Source of the DNA: Geodermatophilus bullaregiensis
GTDB taxonomy: Bacteria; Actinomycetota; Actinomycetes; Mycobacteriales; Geodermatophilaceae
Assembly (NCBI RefSeq): GCF_016907675.1
Contig: NZ_JAFBCJ010000001.1
Location: 2,418,001 to 2,482,000 of the forward strand
DNA length: 64,000 bases
Reading direction: 5' to 3'
A program made the position numbers and the translations under genes. Below the pieces are notes generated by a model that worked only from the letters and a program-made list of their open reading frames with translations, ran no database searches and had not been told where the DNA came from. Below, one piece after another: positions 55,440 to 63,555 of the stretch. Positions within the stretch are counted from its first letter, which is position 1, and each line of letters opens with the position of its first letter.

Positions 55440-56393
55440 CTACTTGATCGCCAGCGGGTTGACCGGGGAGCCGGTGGCCCGGTGGACCTTCAGCGGCGCC
55501 GCGGCGTAGAGGAACGTGTACTGGCCGTCGGACGCGCAGCTCTCGGCCAGCTCCTCGAGGTCGCAGATCTCGGTGAGGGTGACGCCGAGGTTGCGCATCA
55601 GGGCGCAGTGCAGGGGCAGCGCCGTGCCGTTGTTCGGGTCGTAGGTGACCTCGTTGGCGATGGTGTCGGTGACCAGGTTGGGGATCTCCATGTCCTGGAA
55701 CCAGCGCACCAGCTCGGGGCTGTAGCACAGGCCGGGCTCGTTGAAGCCCTCGTAGAAGGCCTCGCCCTGGTCGAAGAACAGCTGCAGGAAGTTGGTCCGG
55801 ACGACCAGGATGTCGTGCTGCTCGATCGAGGTGCCCTGGGCCTCGGCGCAGGCCACCAGGTCCTCGTGGGTGAACGTCTCGCCCTTGTCGAGGGTGTCCT
55901 TCCCGCGGAAGCGGGCCATGTCGAGCAGGATCCCGCGGCCGACGACGCCGCGCTGGGCGATCGGCTCGACGCTGGCCTTGGCCATGCCGCCGACCGTGCT
56001 GCGGGCGTCGTAGCCGTTCCAGATCTGGCCGTCGTACCAGACGTGGCCGAGGGCGTCGTACTGCGTGGAGCCCTGGAGGAACGCGTCGATCTTGTCGTCG
56101 GCGTAGTGCAGGCCGCCGGGGAACTGCGGGGCCTCGGCGGAGTCCCACGTGGACTCGTCGAGCAGCATCGTGCGGACGGCCGGCGAGCGGCCCGGCCAGA
56201 CGGGGTCGCCCTTGGGGTCACCGATCAGCCGCTGCAGGGTGAACACCTGTCCCTGCCGGATGTGCTGGACGCCGCGCATCACCTCGTCCGCGGTCAGGTA
56301 GTTCAGCGCACCGACCTCGTCGTCCTCCCCCCACTTGCCCCAGTTCTTCGGGGCGTCGGCGAGGACCTCGGTCATGTCGGGGGCGTCGGCCAC
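55440..56393 (-). CDS. cyclase-family (kynurenine formamidase-like) hydrolase
   Basis: A 317-aa member of the metal-dependent 'cyclase' family (PF04199). Recognisable marks are GALNYLTADEVMRGVQHIRQG, TQYDALGHVWYDGQIWNGY (the metal-binding D-x-x-x-H of the family), RGVVGRGILLDMARFRG, ILVVRTNFLQ and LPLHCALMRNLGVTLTEICDLEEL (the E-x-x-x-L end motif). Members hydrolyse cyclic or aryl amides, esters or isatin. The GTG at 56393 starts MADAPDMTEVLADAPKNWGKWG, usual for this branch. It is the first gene of a two-gene operon with the acyl-CoA ligase. A TetR-type palindrome lies 30-45 bp upstream. Confidence 0.88.
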   Translation of the reverse strand: MADAPDMTEVLADAPKNWGKWGEDDEVGALNYLTADEVMRGVQHIRQGQVFTLQRLIGDPKGDPVWPGRSPAVRTMLLDESTWDSAEAPQFPGGLHYADDKIDAFLQGSTQYDALGHVWYDGQIWNGYDARSTVGGMAKASVEPIAQRGVVGRGILLDMARFRGKDTLDKGETFTHEDLVACAEAQGTSIEQHDILVVRTNFLQLFFDQGEAFYEGFNEPGLCYSPELVRWFQDMEIPNLVTDTIANEVTYDPNNGTALPLHCALMRNLGVTLTEICDLEELAESCASDGQYTFLYAAAPLKVHRATGSPVNPLAIK

Positions 56394-56422
56394 AGTCGTC
56401 TCCCAGCGGTCGGAGAGGCCTC

Positions 56423-56438
56423 CCGAGCGAGCGCTCGG
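56423..56438 (-). promoter_or_regulatory. TetR-type operator candidate upstream of the cyclase operon
   Basis: CCGAGCG-AG-CGCTCGG is a 7+2+7 perfect inverted repeat 30 bp before the cyclase start. CGAGCG/CGCTCG half-sites are common in TetR-family operators controlling acyl-CoA genes in actinobacteria. No tetR gene is nearby. Confidence 0.5.
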
Positions 56439-56655
56439 CTGCTCGGGGGCGGGAAGGTGGCCAGCGTCACAAGGGGGGACTCCGGTGTCAACGGCGTCGG
56501 CTGCTCGGCCCGGACGACGTCCGACGGTGCACTGGTGCGCATCGACGTGCTGCTGACACGACCCGCTCCTCCGTCACCGTCCCGGCCGTCGTCGCGTGCA
56601 CGTCCGCGACGCGACGCCGCCGCGGCGGTCCGGGGAGCGGCGACCGCGCCGCGCC

Positions 56656-57063
56656 GTGAGCGCCCCGCCCGACGTCCGGGTGTGCTTCCTCGGCGACTCG
56701 CTGACCGCGGGGGTCGGGGACCCGACCGGTGCGGGGTGGGCCGGCCCGGTGTCCGCCGCGGCGCGGGAGGCCGGGTGGCGGCTCACCGCCTACGGCCTGG
56801 GCGTGCGCCGGGACACCTCGGTCGACGTCGCCGGTCGCTGGCTCGACGAGGCCCGCCGCCGGCTGCGGGACGGCGACCGGTACGGCGCCGTGTTCGCGTT
56901 CGGCACCAACGACGTCGACGTGCTCGACGGAGGACGGCGGGTGGACCGACAGCACTCCCTGACGACCCTGGTCGGGCTGCTCGCCGACGCGGAGGCCGCG
57001 GGGTGGCCGGCGCTCGTGATCGGTCCGCCCCCGGTCGCCGACAGCCTCGTCACGCCCGGCCGG
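56656..57063 (+). pseudogene. SGNH/GDSL hydrolase fragment, 3' part missing
   Basis: From GTG 56656 the frame encodes about 130 residues of a GDSL-type esterase: VRVCFLGDSLTAGVGDPTGA (block I with the Ser), the Gly region and AVFAFGTNDVDVLDGG (block III G-x-N-D). It reaches LVIGPPPVADS, about two-thirds of a normal protein, and then runs into the 3' end of the convergent helicase gene with no stop; the frame stays open for some 3 kb antisense to the helicase. The D-x-x-H block V with the catalytic Asp/His is absent. A deletion joining the hydrolase to the helicase end is the simplest reading, so it should be inactive. Confidence 0.75.
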
Positions 57064-58791
57064 TCACGGACGCGGCCGCTCCCGGCGGACGGTCACCTTC
57101 CGGCCCTTGACGGTGGTGGCCTTGAGCGCGGCGATGACGTCCTCGGCGGCGGCCTCGGGCACCTCGACCAGCGAGAACCGCTCGGCGATCTCGATGGCGC
57201 CGACGTCGCGGCCGCGCAGCTCGGTCTCCCCCGCGATCGCGCCGACCAGGTCGCCCGGGCGCACACCCGCGCTGCGGCCGGCGCCGATGAACAGCCGGGC
57301 GGTGTCCCCGCCGCCGGACCGGCGCTCGCGGGGACCCCGGCCCTGCCCGCGGTCGCCCCGGTCGCCGTCCCGCCGCGGCCGCTCGGGTCGCAGGGTGACC
57401 TCGGGGATCTCCTCGTCGTCGTCCGGGCCGGTGGTGGCCTCGTGCGCGAGCTTGACCGCGGCCAGCGCCACCTCGACGACGTCGAACTCGTCGGTGAGCG
57501 TGTCGACGACGGCACGGAAGCGCTCCAGCTCGTCGCCGAGCAGGCTCTCCCGCAGCGCGGCGCGGGTCAGCTCGAGCCGGCGGGCCCGCAGGTCGGCGAC
57601 GGTGGGCACCCGCTCGACGGAGATCGGCGCGCCGGTGACCCGCTCGATCGTCTTGAGCATCCGGTGCGCCCGCGGCTCCACCAGCGTGATCGCCACGCCC
57701 TCGCGGCCGGCACGGCCCACCCGGCCGATGCGGTGCACGTAGGTCTCGGCCGCGGCGGGGACGTCGTAGTTGACGACGTGGGTGAGCTGCTCGACGTCCA
57801 GGCCGCGGGCGGCGACGTCGGTGGCCACCAGCAGCTCGGCGGTGCCGCTGCGCAGCCGGTTCATCACCCGGTCGCGCTGCTCCTGGCTCATCCCGCCGTG
57901 CAGCGCCTCGGCGCGGTAGCCGCGGCCGTTGAGCGTCTCGGTCAGGTCGTCGACCTCGTCGCGGGTGCGGCAGAAGACGAGGGCCGCCGTCGGGCTCTCC
58001 ACGTCGAGGACCCGGCCCAGCGCCGCGGCCTTGGCCGCGCGGGCGACGACGAAGGCCGTCTGGCGCACCCGCGGGGCCTCGCCCTCCACCGGCACCTCGC
58101 GGGCCACCTCGATGCGCAGCGGGTCGCGCAGGTGCCGCCGGGCCATCGAGTCCAGCCGGCGCGGCATGGTGGCGGAGAAGAGCACCGTCTGCCGCTCCTC
58201 GGGCACCTCGTCGAGCAGCGCCTCGAGGTCCTCGGCGAAGCCCATGTCGAGCATCTCGTCGGCCTCGTCGAGGACGACGGTGGCCACCCCGCCCAGGCGC
58301 AGGCTGCGCCGCTGCACGAGGTCCAGCGCGCGGCCGGGAGTGGCGACGACGACGTCGACGCCGGCCTGCAGCGCCCGCAGCTGCCGCGGGATCGGCTGCC
58401 CGCCGTAGACCGGCACCACCCGGGCGCCGAGGTCGCGGCCGTAGCGGTGCAGCGCCTCCGACACCTGGATGCACAGCTCGCGGGTGGGGACGAGCACCAG
58501 CGCGAGCGGGTCGCCGCCTGGACGGTCGTCGGGCAGCCGCTGCAGCACCGGCAGCGCGTAGGCCGCCGTCTTCCCGGTGCCCGTGGCGGCCTGGCCCAGC
58601 AGGTCGCGGCCCGCGGCCATCGGCGGCACGGCCTCGCGCTGGATCGGCGTCGGCTCCTCGTAGCCCAGCCGGGTCAGCGCGGCGAGCAGCTCGGGGCGCA
58701 GTCCGAGGTCGGCGAAGGTCGTGCCGCCGTCGCTCTCGGGGGGCGCCGTCCCCCGGGCCGGGCCGGTCGCCGTCTCTGCCTCGCTGGTCAT
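57064..58791 (-). CDS. DEAD-box RNA helicase (DeaD/CsdA type)
   Basis: A 575-aa ATP-dependent RNA helicase for ribosome assembly and mRNA turnover. Motifs: TFADLGLRPELLAALTRLGYEEPTPIQ (Q), AATGTGKT (I), VPTRELCIQ (Ia), VVATPGRALDL (Ib), VVLDEADEMLDMGF (II), LFSATMP (III), ALVFCRTR (IV), LVATDVAARGLDVEQLTHV (V) and YVHRIGRVGRAG (VI). An Arg/Gly-rich linker (PRRDGDRGDRGQGRGPRERR) precedes a C-terminal DbpA-type RNA-binding fold (ARLFIGAGRSAGVRPGDLVGAI to TVKGRKVTVRRERP). ATG 58791 gives MTSEAETATG. It is convergent with the truncated GDSL gene. Confidence 0.95.
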   Translation of the reverse strand: MTSEAETATGPARGTAPPESDGGTTFADLGLRPELLAALTRLGYEEPTPIQREAVPPMAAGRDLLGQAATGTGKTAAYALPVLQRLPDDRPGGDPLALVLVPTRELCIQVSEALHRYGRDLGARVVPVYGGQPIPRQLRALQAGVDVVVATPGRALDLVQRRSLRLGGVATVVLDEADEMLDMGFAEDLEALLDEVPEERQTVLFSATMPRRLDSMARRHLRDPLRIEVAREVPVEGEAPRVRQTAFVVARAAKAAALGRVLDVESPTAALVFCRTRDEVDDLTETLNGRGYRAEALHGGMSQEQRDRVMNRLRSGTAELLVATDVAARGLDVEQLTHVVNYDVPAAAETYVHRIGRVGRAGREGVAITLVEPRAHRMLKTIERVTGAPISVERVPTVADLRARRLELTRAALRESLLGDELERFRAVVDTLTDEFDVVEVALAAVKLAHEATTGPDDDEEIPEVTLRPERPRRDGDRGDRGQGRGPRERRSGGGDTARLFIGAGRSAGVRPGDLVGAIAGETELRGRDVGAIEIAERFSLVEVPEAAAEDVIAALKATTVKGRKVTVRRERPRP

Positions 58792-58906
58792 GCCCCGATG
58801 GTCCCCGGCAGGTGGGACGGCGCGGAGCCCGGGTGGCCGCCCGGCCGCGACCCGGGCGGGCCGGCGTCGCTGGGGACGCGTTTGCGCCGCCGGGTAGGAC
58901 GGACGG

Positions 58907-59917
58907 GTGCAGATCGTGCGGACCGGCCCGGACGACGAGCGGTTCACCGCCTGGTGCCAGGTGTGGGCGGCCACCCAGCGCGCCGAGCGCCCCGACGAGG
59001 AGCCGCGGCCGGCGAGCGACCACGTCGCCCTCGGCCGGCGGCTCACCACCCCGGGCGGCTCGACGGGAGGCACGCACCGGGCCGCGGTCGCCGACGGCAC
59101 CGTCGTCGGCGCGCTGCGCGTGCTGCTGCCGGTGCGGGACAACACCTCCGTCGCGCACGTCGACGTGGCCGTGCACCCCGCCACCCGCCGCCGCGGCGTC
59201 GGGACCGCCCTGCTGCAGGAGGCCGCGCGGCTGGCAGCGGCGGCCGGACGCCCGTCGCTGGTCGCCGAGGTGGACGAGCCCGGGGTCGACGAGCCCGGAC
59301 CGGACGCACCCGGCCGCGCCTTCGCCGCGCACCACGGGTGGACCTGCGACCTGCGGGAGACCCGCCGCGACCTGCTGCTCCCCGTGGCCGAGGAGCGGCT
59401 GTCGGCCCTGGAGGCCCAGGCGGTCGCCGCGAGCGCGGGCTACGAGGTGCTCACCTGGCGCGACCGGACGCCGGACCCCCTGCTCGAGGACCGGGCACTG
59501 CTCTACCGCCGGGCGTCGACCGACACCCCGAGCGGGGACGTGCCGGTCGGCGAGGAGGACTGGGACGCCGCGCGGGTGCGCGAGCAGGAGGCCGTCGCCC
59601 TGGCCCGCGGACGCACGGTGCTGTCGGCCGGCGCGGTGCGGGACGGCCGCCTGGTCGCCTTCACCGACCTGCACGTGTCGCCCGCACAGCCGGAACGCGC
59701 GAACCAGAGCGGCACGCTGGTGCTGCGGGAGCACCGCGGGCACCGCCTCGGCGCCCGCGTGAAGACCGCGGTCCTGCGCGAGCTCGCCGCGACCCTGCCG
59801 GCGGTCCGGCGGATCAGCACCCACAACCTCGACACCAACCGGCCGATGGTCGCGGTCAACGAGGCGCTCGGCTTCCGCCGCGCGGGCGGGCTGTCCACCT
59901 GGTCGACCCGGCTCTGA
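58907..59917 (+). CDS. double-domain GNAT acetyltransferase
   Basis: A 336-aa protein with two GNAT folds in tandem, resembling the mycothiol synthase layout but without enough motif support to call MshD. Domain 1 (1-165) has the acetyl-CoA loop HPATRRRGVGTALLQEAARLA; domain 2 (175-336) has the degenerate HRGHRLGARVKTAVLRELA and ends ISTHNLDTNRPMVAVNEALGFRRAGGLSTW, where the N-x-N-x-x-M-x-x-x-N-x-x-LGF pattern is typical of actinobacterial double-GNAT proteins. GTG 58907 has TAGGAC six bases upstream (58895-58900), a likely -10, so it is probably leaderless. The acyl acceptor is unknown. Confidence 0.88.
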   Translation: MQIVRTGPDDERFTAWCQVWAATQRAERPDEEPRPASDHVALGRRLTTPGGSTGGTHRAAVADGTVVGALRVLLPVRDNTSVAHVDVAVHPATRRRGVGTALLQEAARLAAAAGRPSLVAEVDEPGVDEPGPDAPGRAFAAHHGWTCDLRETRRDLLLPVAEERLSALEAQAVAASAGYEVLTWRDRTPDPLLEDRALLYRRASTDTPSGDVPVGEEDWDAARVREQEAVALARGRTVLSAGAVRDGRLVAFTDLHVSPAQPERANQSGTLVLREHRGHRLGARVKTAVLRELAATLPAVRRISTHNLDTNRPMVAVNEALGFRRAGGLSTWSTRL

Positions 59918-60073
59918 CCGGGCGCCTCGAGGTCGCTGAGCGGGCGGCCCCGGCGCAGAGCCGTGCCGCGGTCCTCCCGGGCCCCGTCCAGGGATCGACC
60001 GGCGGGACGGGCCGTCGCACGTCGGCCGGGCCTGCGGTCCCCGGCAGGGGTGGCGGCGTGGCACCCTCCCCCG

Positions 60074-61513
60074 GTGACCCCCGTTCCGAGCGCACCGACC
60101 CGTGACGACGACCTGTGCCTGCGCCCGGCGACCGAGCTGGCCGCCCTCCTCCGCGCCCGCGAGCTGTCGGCCCGGGAGCTGCTCGAGGCGCACCTGGCGC
60201 GCATCGAGCGGGTCGACCCGCGGGTCAACGCGATCGTCACCCTCGACGCCGAGGGCGCCTGCGCGGCCGCGGACGCCGCCGACGCCGCGCTGGCCGCCGG
60301 GGAGGCGGTCGGTCCGCTGCACGGGCTGCCGGCGGCGCACAAGGACACCCACCAGACCGGCGGCATGCGCACCACCTGGGGCTCGCCGCTGCACGCCGAC
60401 ACGGTGCCGGCCCGCGACGAGCTGGTCGTCGAGCGGCTTCGGCAGGCCGGCGCGGTCCGCGTGGGCAAGACCAACGTGCCCGAGTTCGCCGCAGGCTCGC
60501 AGACGGTCAACCCGCTGTTCGGGGCCACGCACAACCCCTGGCGGCACGGGTTGTCGGCCGGCGGGTCCAGCGGCGGCGCGGCCGCGGCGCTGGTCGCGGG
60601 CCTGGTGCCGGTGGCGGAGGGCAGCGACATGGGCGGCTCGCTGCGCAACCCGGCGGCCTTCTGCAACGTCGTCGGCCTGCGGCCCACCCCGGGCCGGGTG
60701 CCGACCTGGCCGGCGGCGATGGGCTGGTCGACGCTGTCGGTGCAGGGCCCGATGGGCCGCACCGTCGCCGACGTCGCCCTGGTGCTCTCGGCTGTCGCCG
60801 GACCCGACCCGCGGGTGCCGATCTCGCTGGCCGACGACCCCGCCGGGTTCGCCGCACCCCTGGACGGCGACCTGCGGGGACTGCGGGTCGCCTGGGCGCG
60901 CGACCTCGGCGGCCTGGTGCCGGTCGACCCGGCGATCACCGCCGTGCTCGAGGACGTGCTCCCCGTCGTGGAGTCGCTCGGCGCGACCGTCGAGGAGGCC
61001 TGCCCCGACCTGCGCGAGGCCGACGAGGTGTTCGGCACGCTGCGCGCCTGGCTGTTCGAGGCGACCTTCGGCGACGTCGTCCGCCGCTCGCCGGACCAGG
61101 TGAAGGAGACGATCCGCGCCAACGCCGCGGTGGGGGCGGCGCTCACCGGGGCCGACGTCGCCCGCGCCGAGCTCGCGCACACCCGCCTGCACGAGCGGGT
61201 GGTCGGCTTCTTCGACCGCTACGACGTCCTGCTGGCCCCGACCACGCAGGTGCTGCCCTTCCCGGTCGAGCTGGAGTACCCCACCGAGGTCGCCGGGGTG
61301 CCGCAGGCGGACTACCTCGGCTGGATGCGCTCGTGCACGCTGGTCTCGGCCACCGGCTGCCCGGCGCTGTCGCTGCCCGGCGGCTTCACCGACGACGGCC
61401 TGCCGGTCGGGCTGCAGGTCGTGACCGCGCCGCGCACCGACCGGCGGCTGCTCGAGGTGGCGCACGCGATCGAGCAGGCCACCGGGCACGGCCGCCGCCG
61501 TCCGCCTCTCTGA
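60074..61513 (+). CDS. amidase (amidase signature family)
   Basis: A 479-aa amidase-signature hydrolase, cutting a linear amide to acid and ammonia or amine. The Lys of the Ser-cisSer-Lys triad is K90 in LPAAHKDTHQTGG; the Gly/Ser loop is SAGGSSGGAAAAL (161-173); the nucleophile is Ser189 in EGSDMGGSLRNPAAFCNVVGLRPTPGR. The C-terminal part with DYLGWMRSCTLVSATGCPALSLPGGFTDDGLPVGLQV is normal, so the enzyme should be active. GTG 60074 (MTPVPSAPTRDDDLCLRPATEL) is used; no ribosome site is clear. A strong bidirectional terminator follows. Neighbours do not hint at the substrate. Confidence 0.92.
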   Translation: MTPVPSAPTRDDDLCLRPATELAALLRARELSARELLEAHLARIERVDPRVNAIVTLDAEGACAAADAADAALAAGEAVGPLHGLPAAHKDTHQTGGMRTTWGSPLHADTVPARDELVVERLRQAGAVRVGKTNVPEFAAGSQTVNPLFGATHNPWRHGLSAGGSSGGAAAALVAGLVPVAEGSDMGGSLRNPAAFCNVVGLRPTPGRVPTWPAAMGWSTLSVQGPMGRTVADVALVLSAVAGPDPRVPISLADDPAGFAAPLDGDLRGLRVAWARDLGGLVPVDPAITAVLEDVLPVVESLGATVEEACPDLREADEVFGTLRAWLFEATFGDVVRRSPDQVKETIRANAAVGAALTGADVARAELAHTRLHERVVGFFDRYDVLLAPTTQVLPFPVELEYPTEVAGVPQADYLGWMRSCTLVSATGCPALSLPGGFTDDGLPVGLQVVTAPRTDRRLLEVAHAIEQATGHGRRRPPL

Positions 61514-61517
61514 CGCC

Positions 61518-61557
61518 GTCTGCGGCTCTCTAGCCCGATTCCTAGAGAGCCGCAGAC
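61518..61557. terminator. bidirectional hairpin terminator
   Basis: GTCTGCGGCTCTCTAG (61518-61533) and CTAGAGAGCCGCAGAC (61542-61557) are exact complements with an 8-base loop, between the convergent amidase and ppk2 genes. Confidence 0.92.
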
Positions 61558-61561
61558 GAGG

Positions 61562-62590
61562 TCATCGACGGCCCGACCGGGGCGGCGGCGGGGCCACCGG
61601 CGCGTCGGAGGACTCCTCCAGCACGTCGGCGGCCGAGCCGACGATGAGCGGGTCGGGGTCACCGACGACGTCGCAGTCCTTGCCCTCGTAGTCCAGCCGG
61701 CACAGCACGTGCCGCATCGCCTCGAGGCGGGCGCGCTTCTTGTCGTTGCTCTTGATCACCGTCCACGGCGCGTGCTGCGTGTCGGTGTGCAGGAACATCG
61801 CCTCCTTGGCCTCGGTGTAGGCGTCCCACTTGTCGAGGCTGGCGAGGTCGGTGGGCGAGAGCTTCCACTGCCGCACCGGGTCGATCTGCCGGACGATGAA
61901 CCGGGTCCGCTGCTCGCCGCGGGAGACGGAGAACCACAGCTTGAACAGCCGGATGCCGCTGGCGACGAACATCCGCTCCAGCTCCGGCGCCTGCACCAGG
62001 AACTGCTCGTACTGCTCGTCGGTGCAGTACCCCATGACCCGCTCGACGCCGGCGCGGTTGTACCAGGAGCGGTCGAACATGACCATCTCCCCGGCGGCGG
62101 GCAGGTGCTGCACGTAGCGCTGGAAGTACCACTGCGCCTGCTCGCGCTCGCTCGGCTTGTCCAGCGCGACCACGCTCGCGCCGCGCGGGTTGAGGTGCTC
62201 GGTGAAGCGCTTGATCGTGCCGCCCTTGCCGGCGGCGTCACGCCCCTCGAAGACGATGACCAGCCGCTGACCGGTGTCCTTCACCCAGCCCTGCAGCTTG
62301 AGCAGCTCGATCTGCAGCCGGCGCTTCTCGATCTCGTACTCGCGGCGCTCCATCCGCTCGGTGTACGGGTAGCCCTCGCGCCAGGTCTCGACCAGCAGCC
62401 CCTCGGGGTCGAACAGCTGCCGGTCGTCGTCCCAGTCCTCGTCGCTGTTCTCGTCGGGCAGGGCGTTGAGCCGCCAGCGGGACAGGTCCAGGACGTCGGC
62501 CGTGCGGGGCGGGTCCAGCCGGCGCGTCCCGTCCTCCGTCACCTCGTGCGCTGCCGCGTCGTCGCGGTCGATCAGGGTGTCGGGCTGCAC
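61562..62590 (-). CDS. ppk2: polyphosphate kinase 2
   Basis: A 342-aa PPK2 that uses polyphosphate to phosphorylate nucleoside diphosphates (class I) or reverses the reaction. Walker A is GRDAAGKGG (116-124); the lid/Walker B region is MVMFDRSWYNRAGVERVMGY (DRSWYNRAG 173-181); FSVSRGEQRTRFIVRQIDP, LDKWDAYTEAKEAMFLHTD and PWTVIKSNDKKRARLEAM follow. About 60 extra N-terminal residues, rich in Asp/Glu (ENSDEDWDDD), precede the core. GTG 62590 has GGGAGGGG five bases before it. Its start overlaps the end of the PlsC-like gene by 19 bases, so they are translationally coupled. Confidence 0.94.
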   Translation of the reverse strand: MQPDTLIDRDDAAAHEVTEDGTRRLDPPRTADVLDLSRWRLNALPDENSDEDWDDDRQLFDPEGLLVETWREGYPYTERMERREYEIEKRRLQIELLKLQGWVKDTGQRLVIVFEGRDAAGKGGTIKRFTEHLNPRGASVVALDKPSEREQAQWYFQRYVQHLPAAGEMVMFDRSWYNRAGVERVMGYCTDEQYEQFLVQAPELERMFVASGIRLFKLWFSVSRGEQRTRFIVRQIDPVRQWKLSPTDLASLDKWDAYTEAKEAMFLHTDTQHAPWTVIKSNDKKRARLEAMRHVLCRLDYEGKDCDVVGDPDPLIVGSAADVLEESSDAPVAPPPPRSGRR

Positions 62591-63330
62591 GGCGTCCCCT
62601 CCCGGGTCGGTTCCGGTCGGGTGCGGCCGTACCCCACCCGAGCGCGGACAGTCCTGCGCCGCACCGGCGGCGGGGGGATCGGCACCGCCGGTCCCGTCGC
62701 CTCGAGCACGTGCGCGAGGGCGTGCTCGGCGAGTGCGGCCAGCACCCCGGGCACGCGACCGGGCCCGAGCGCGGGCAGCAGCCGCACCTCGACGAGGTCG
62801 CCGTCGGTGCGCCGGACGGCGACCGGGCAGACGGCGGCCTGCGCCTCGACGGCCGGGGTGAACGCGTCGGCGCGGAACCGGCCGGGGGTGCCGTCGCCGG
62901 CCGCCGTCCCGCCGGGGTGGGCGGTGACGGCGACCCCGCGGCGGAGCAGCGCGGTCACCTCGGCGCGGACACCGCTGCCGCCGTCGTCGACCAGGAGGCC
63001 GCCGCGGCGGGCCAGCGCGCGCAGCAGCGGCGGGCCGGCCAGGGCGGCGTCGACCACCGGGACGCCGGGGACGACGGTGGCCAGCGCCAGGACGTCGGTC
63101 CAGCCGGCGGCGTCGGCCACGACGAACCGCGGCCCGCGCGGCCACGCGACCGGCGGGCAGACGACGCGCACCCGCAGGCCCCGCGCGGTGAGCACCTCCG
63201 CGGACGTGCGCACCCGCAGGCGCTGCCGGCGGCGGTCACTCCCCCAGGAGGCGGTGGCGGCGCGGACGGCGGTGCGGGCGAGCACCGGCGTCAGCGCACC
63301 GCGGCGGGTGGTCGGGGCGCACGGGTCCAT
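62572..63330 (-). CDS. degenerate PlsC-like acyltransferase
   Basis: A 252-aa protein with the layout of a small 1-acylglycerol-3-phosphate acyltransferase: an N-terminal segment, RGLRVRVVCPPV, PRFVVADAAGWTDVLALATVVPGVPVVDAAL, LARRGGLLVDDGGSGVRAEVTALLRRGVAVTAHPGGT, GRFRADAFTPAVEAQAAVCPVAVR. Active relatives have N-H-x-S-W-L-D in the first block and F-P-E-G-T in the third. Here the His of HX4D is Ala and the Glu of PEGT is Gly, so normal acyltransfer chemistry is doubtful. ATG 63330 has GGGAGG five bases upstream. It overlaps ppk2 by 19 bases, so it is expressed with it. A non-catalytic lipid-binding role or early decay are both possible. Confidence 0.75.
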   Translation of the reverse strand: MDPCAPTTRRGALTPVLARTAVRAATASWGSDRRRQRLRVRTSAEVLTARGLRVRVVCPPVAWPRGPRFVVADAAGWTDVLALATVVPGVPVVDAALAGPPLLRALARRGGLLVDDGGSGVRAEVTALLRRGVAVTAHPGGTAAGDGTPGRFRADAFTPAVEAQAAVCPVAVRRTDGDLVEVRLLPALGPGRVPGVLAALAEHALAHVLEATGPAVPIPPPPVRRRTVRARVGYGRTRPEPTREGTPCSPTP

Positions 63331-63470
63331 CGGGTCCTCCCGGCGGCGGGCTCGCGGTCCCGCCCAGCCTCGGCCGCGGAGGTGTCCGGCGGATGACGCC
63401 CGGGCGGCGTTCCCGCCGACTGCCCGGGGACTCTCGGCGAGGGGTGTCCGCTCCGGCTGCCGCGCCGGGT

Positions 63471-63538
63471 CGATCACCGGGTGCGTGCACGCGACACGCT
63501 CCGGCACGCCGGTGCGAGCGGCACGCACCCGGTGATCG
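63471..63538. repeat. 68-bp hairpin element, copy 2 of 2
   Basis: Perfect 18-bp arms CGATCACCGGGTGCGTGC (63471-63488) and the complement (63521-63538) enclose a 32-base loop with its own short GC stem. Its position, 17 bp downstream of the phosphatase gene on the minus strand, fits a terminator. It shares 20 identical bases and general layout with 8106-8172. Confidence 0.75.
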
Positions 63539-63555
63539 ACAGGCCGGCCGCGGGG

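Noticed and set aside
58907-59917. Mycothiol acetyltransferase MshD
   Set aside because: The double-GNAT layout is similar, but the residues that define MshD could not be recognised with confidence, so it is left as an unspecified GNAT.
57050-61489. 1479-codon open frame on the - strand
   Set aside because: Runs antisense to the amidase and GNAT genes and out of phase through the helicase; the composition is shadow-like and the real genes there have complete motifs.
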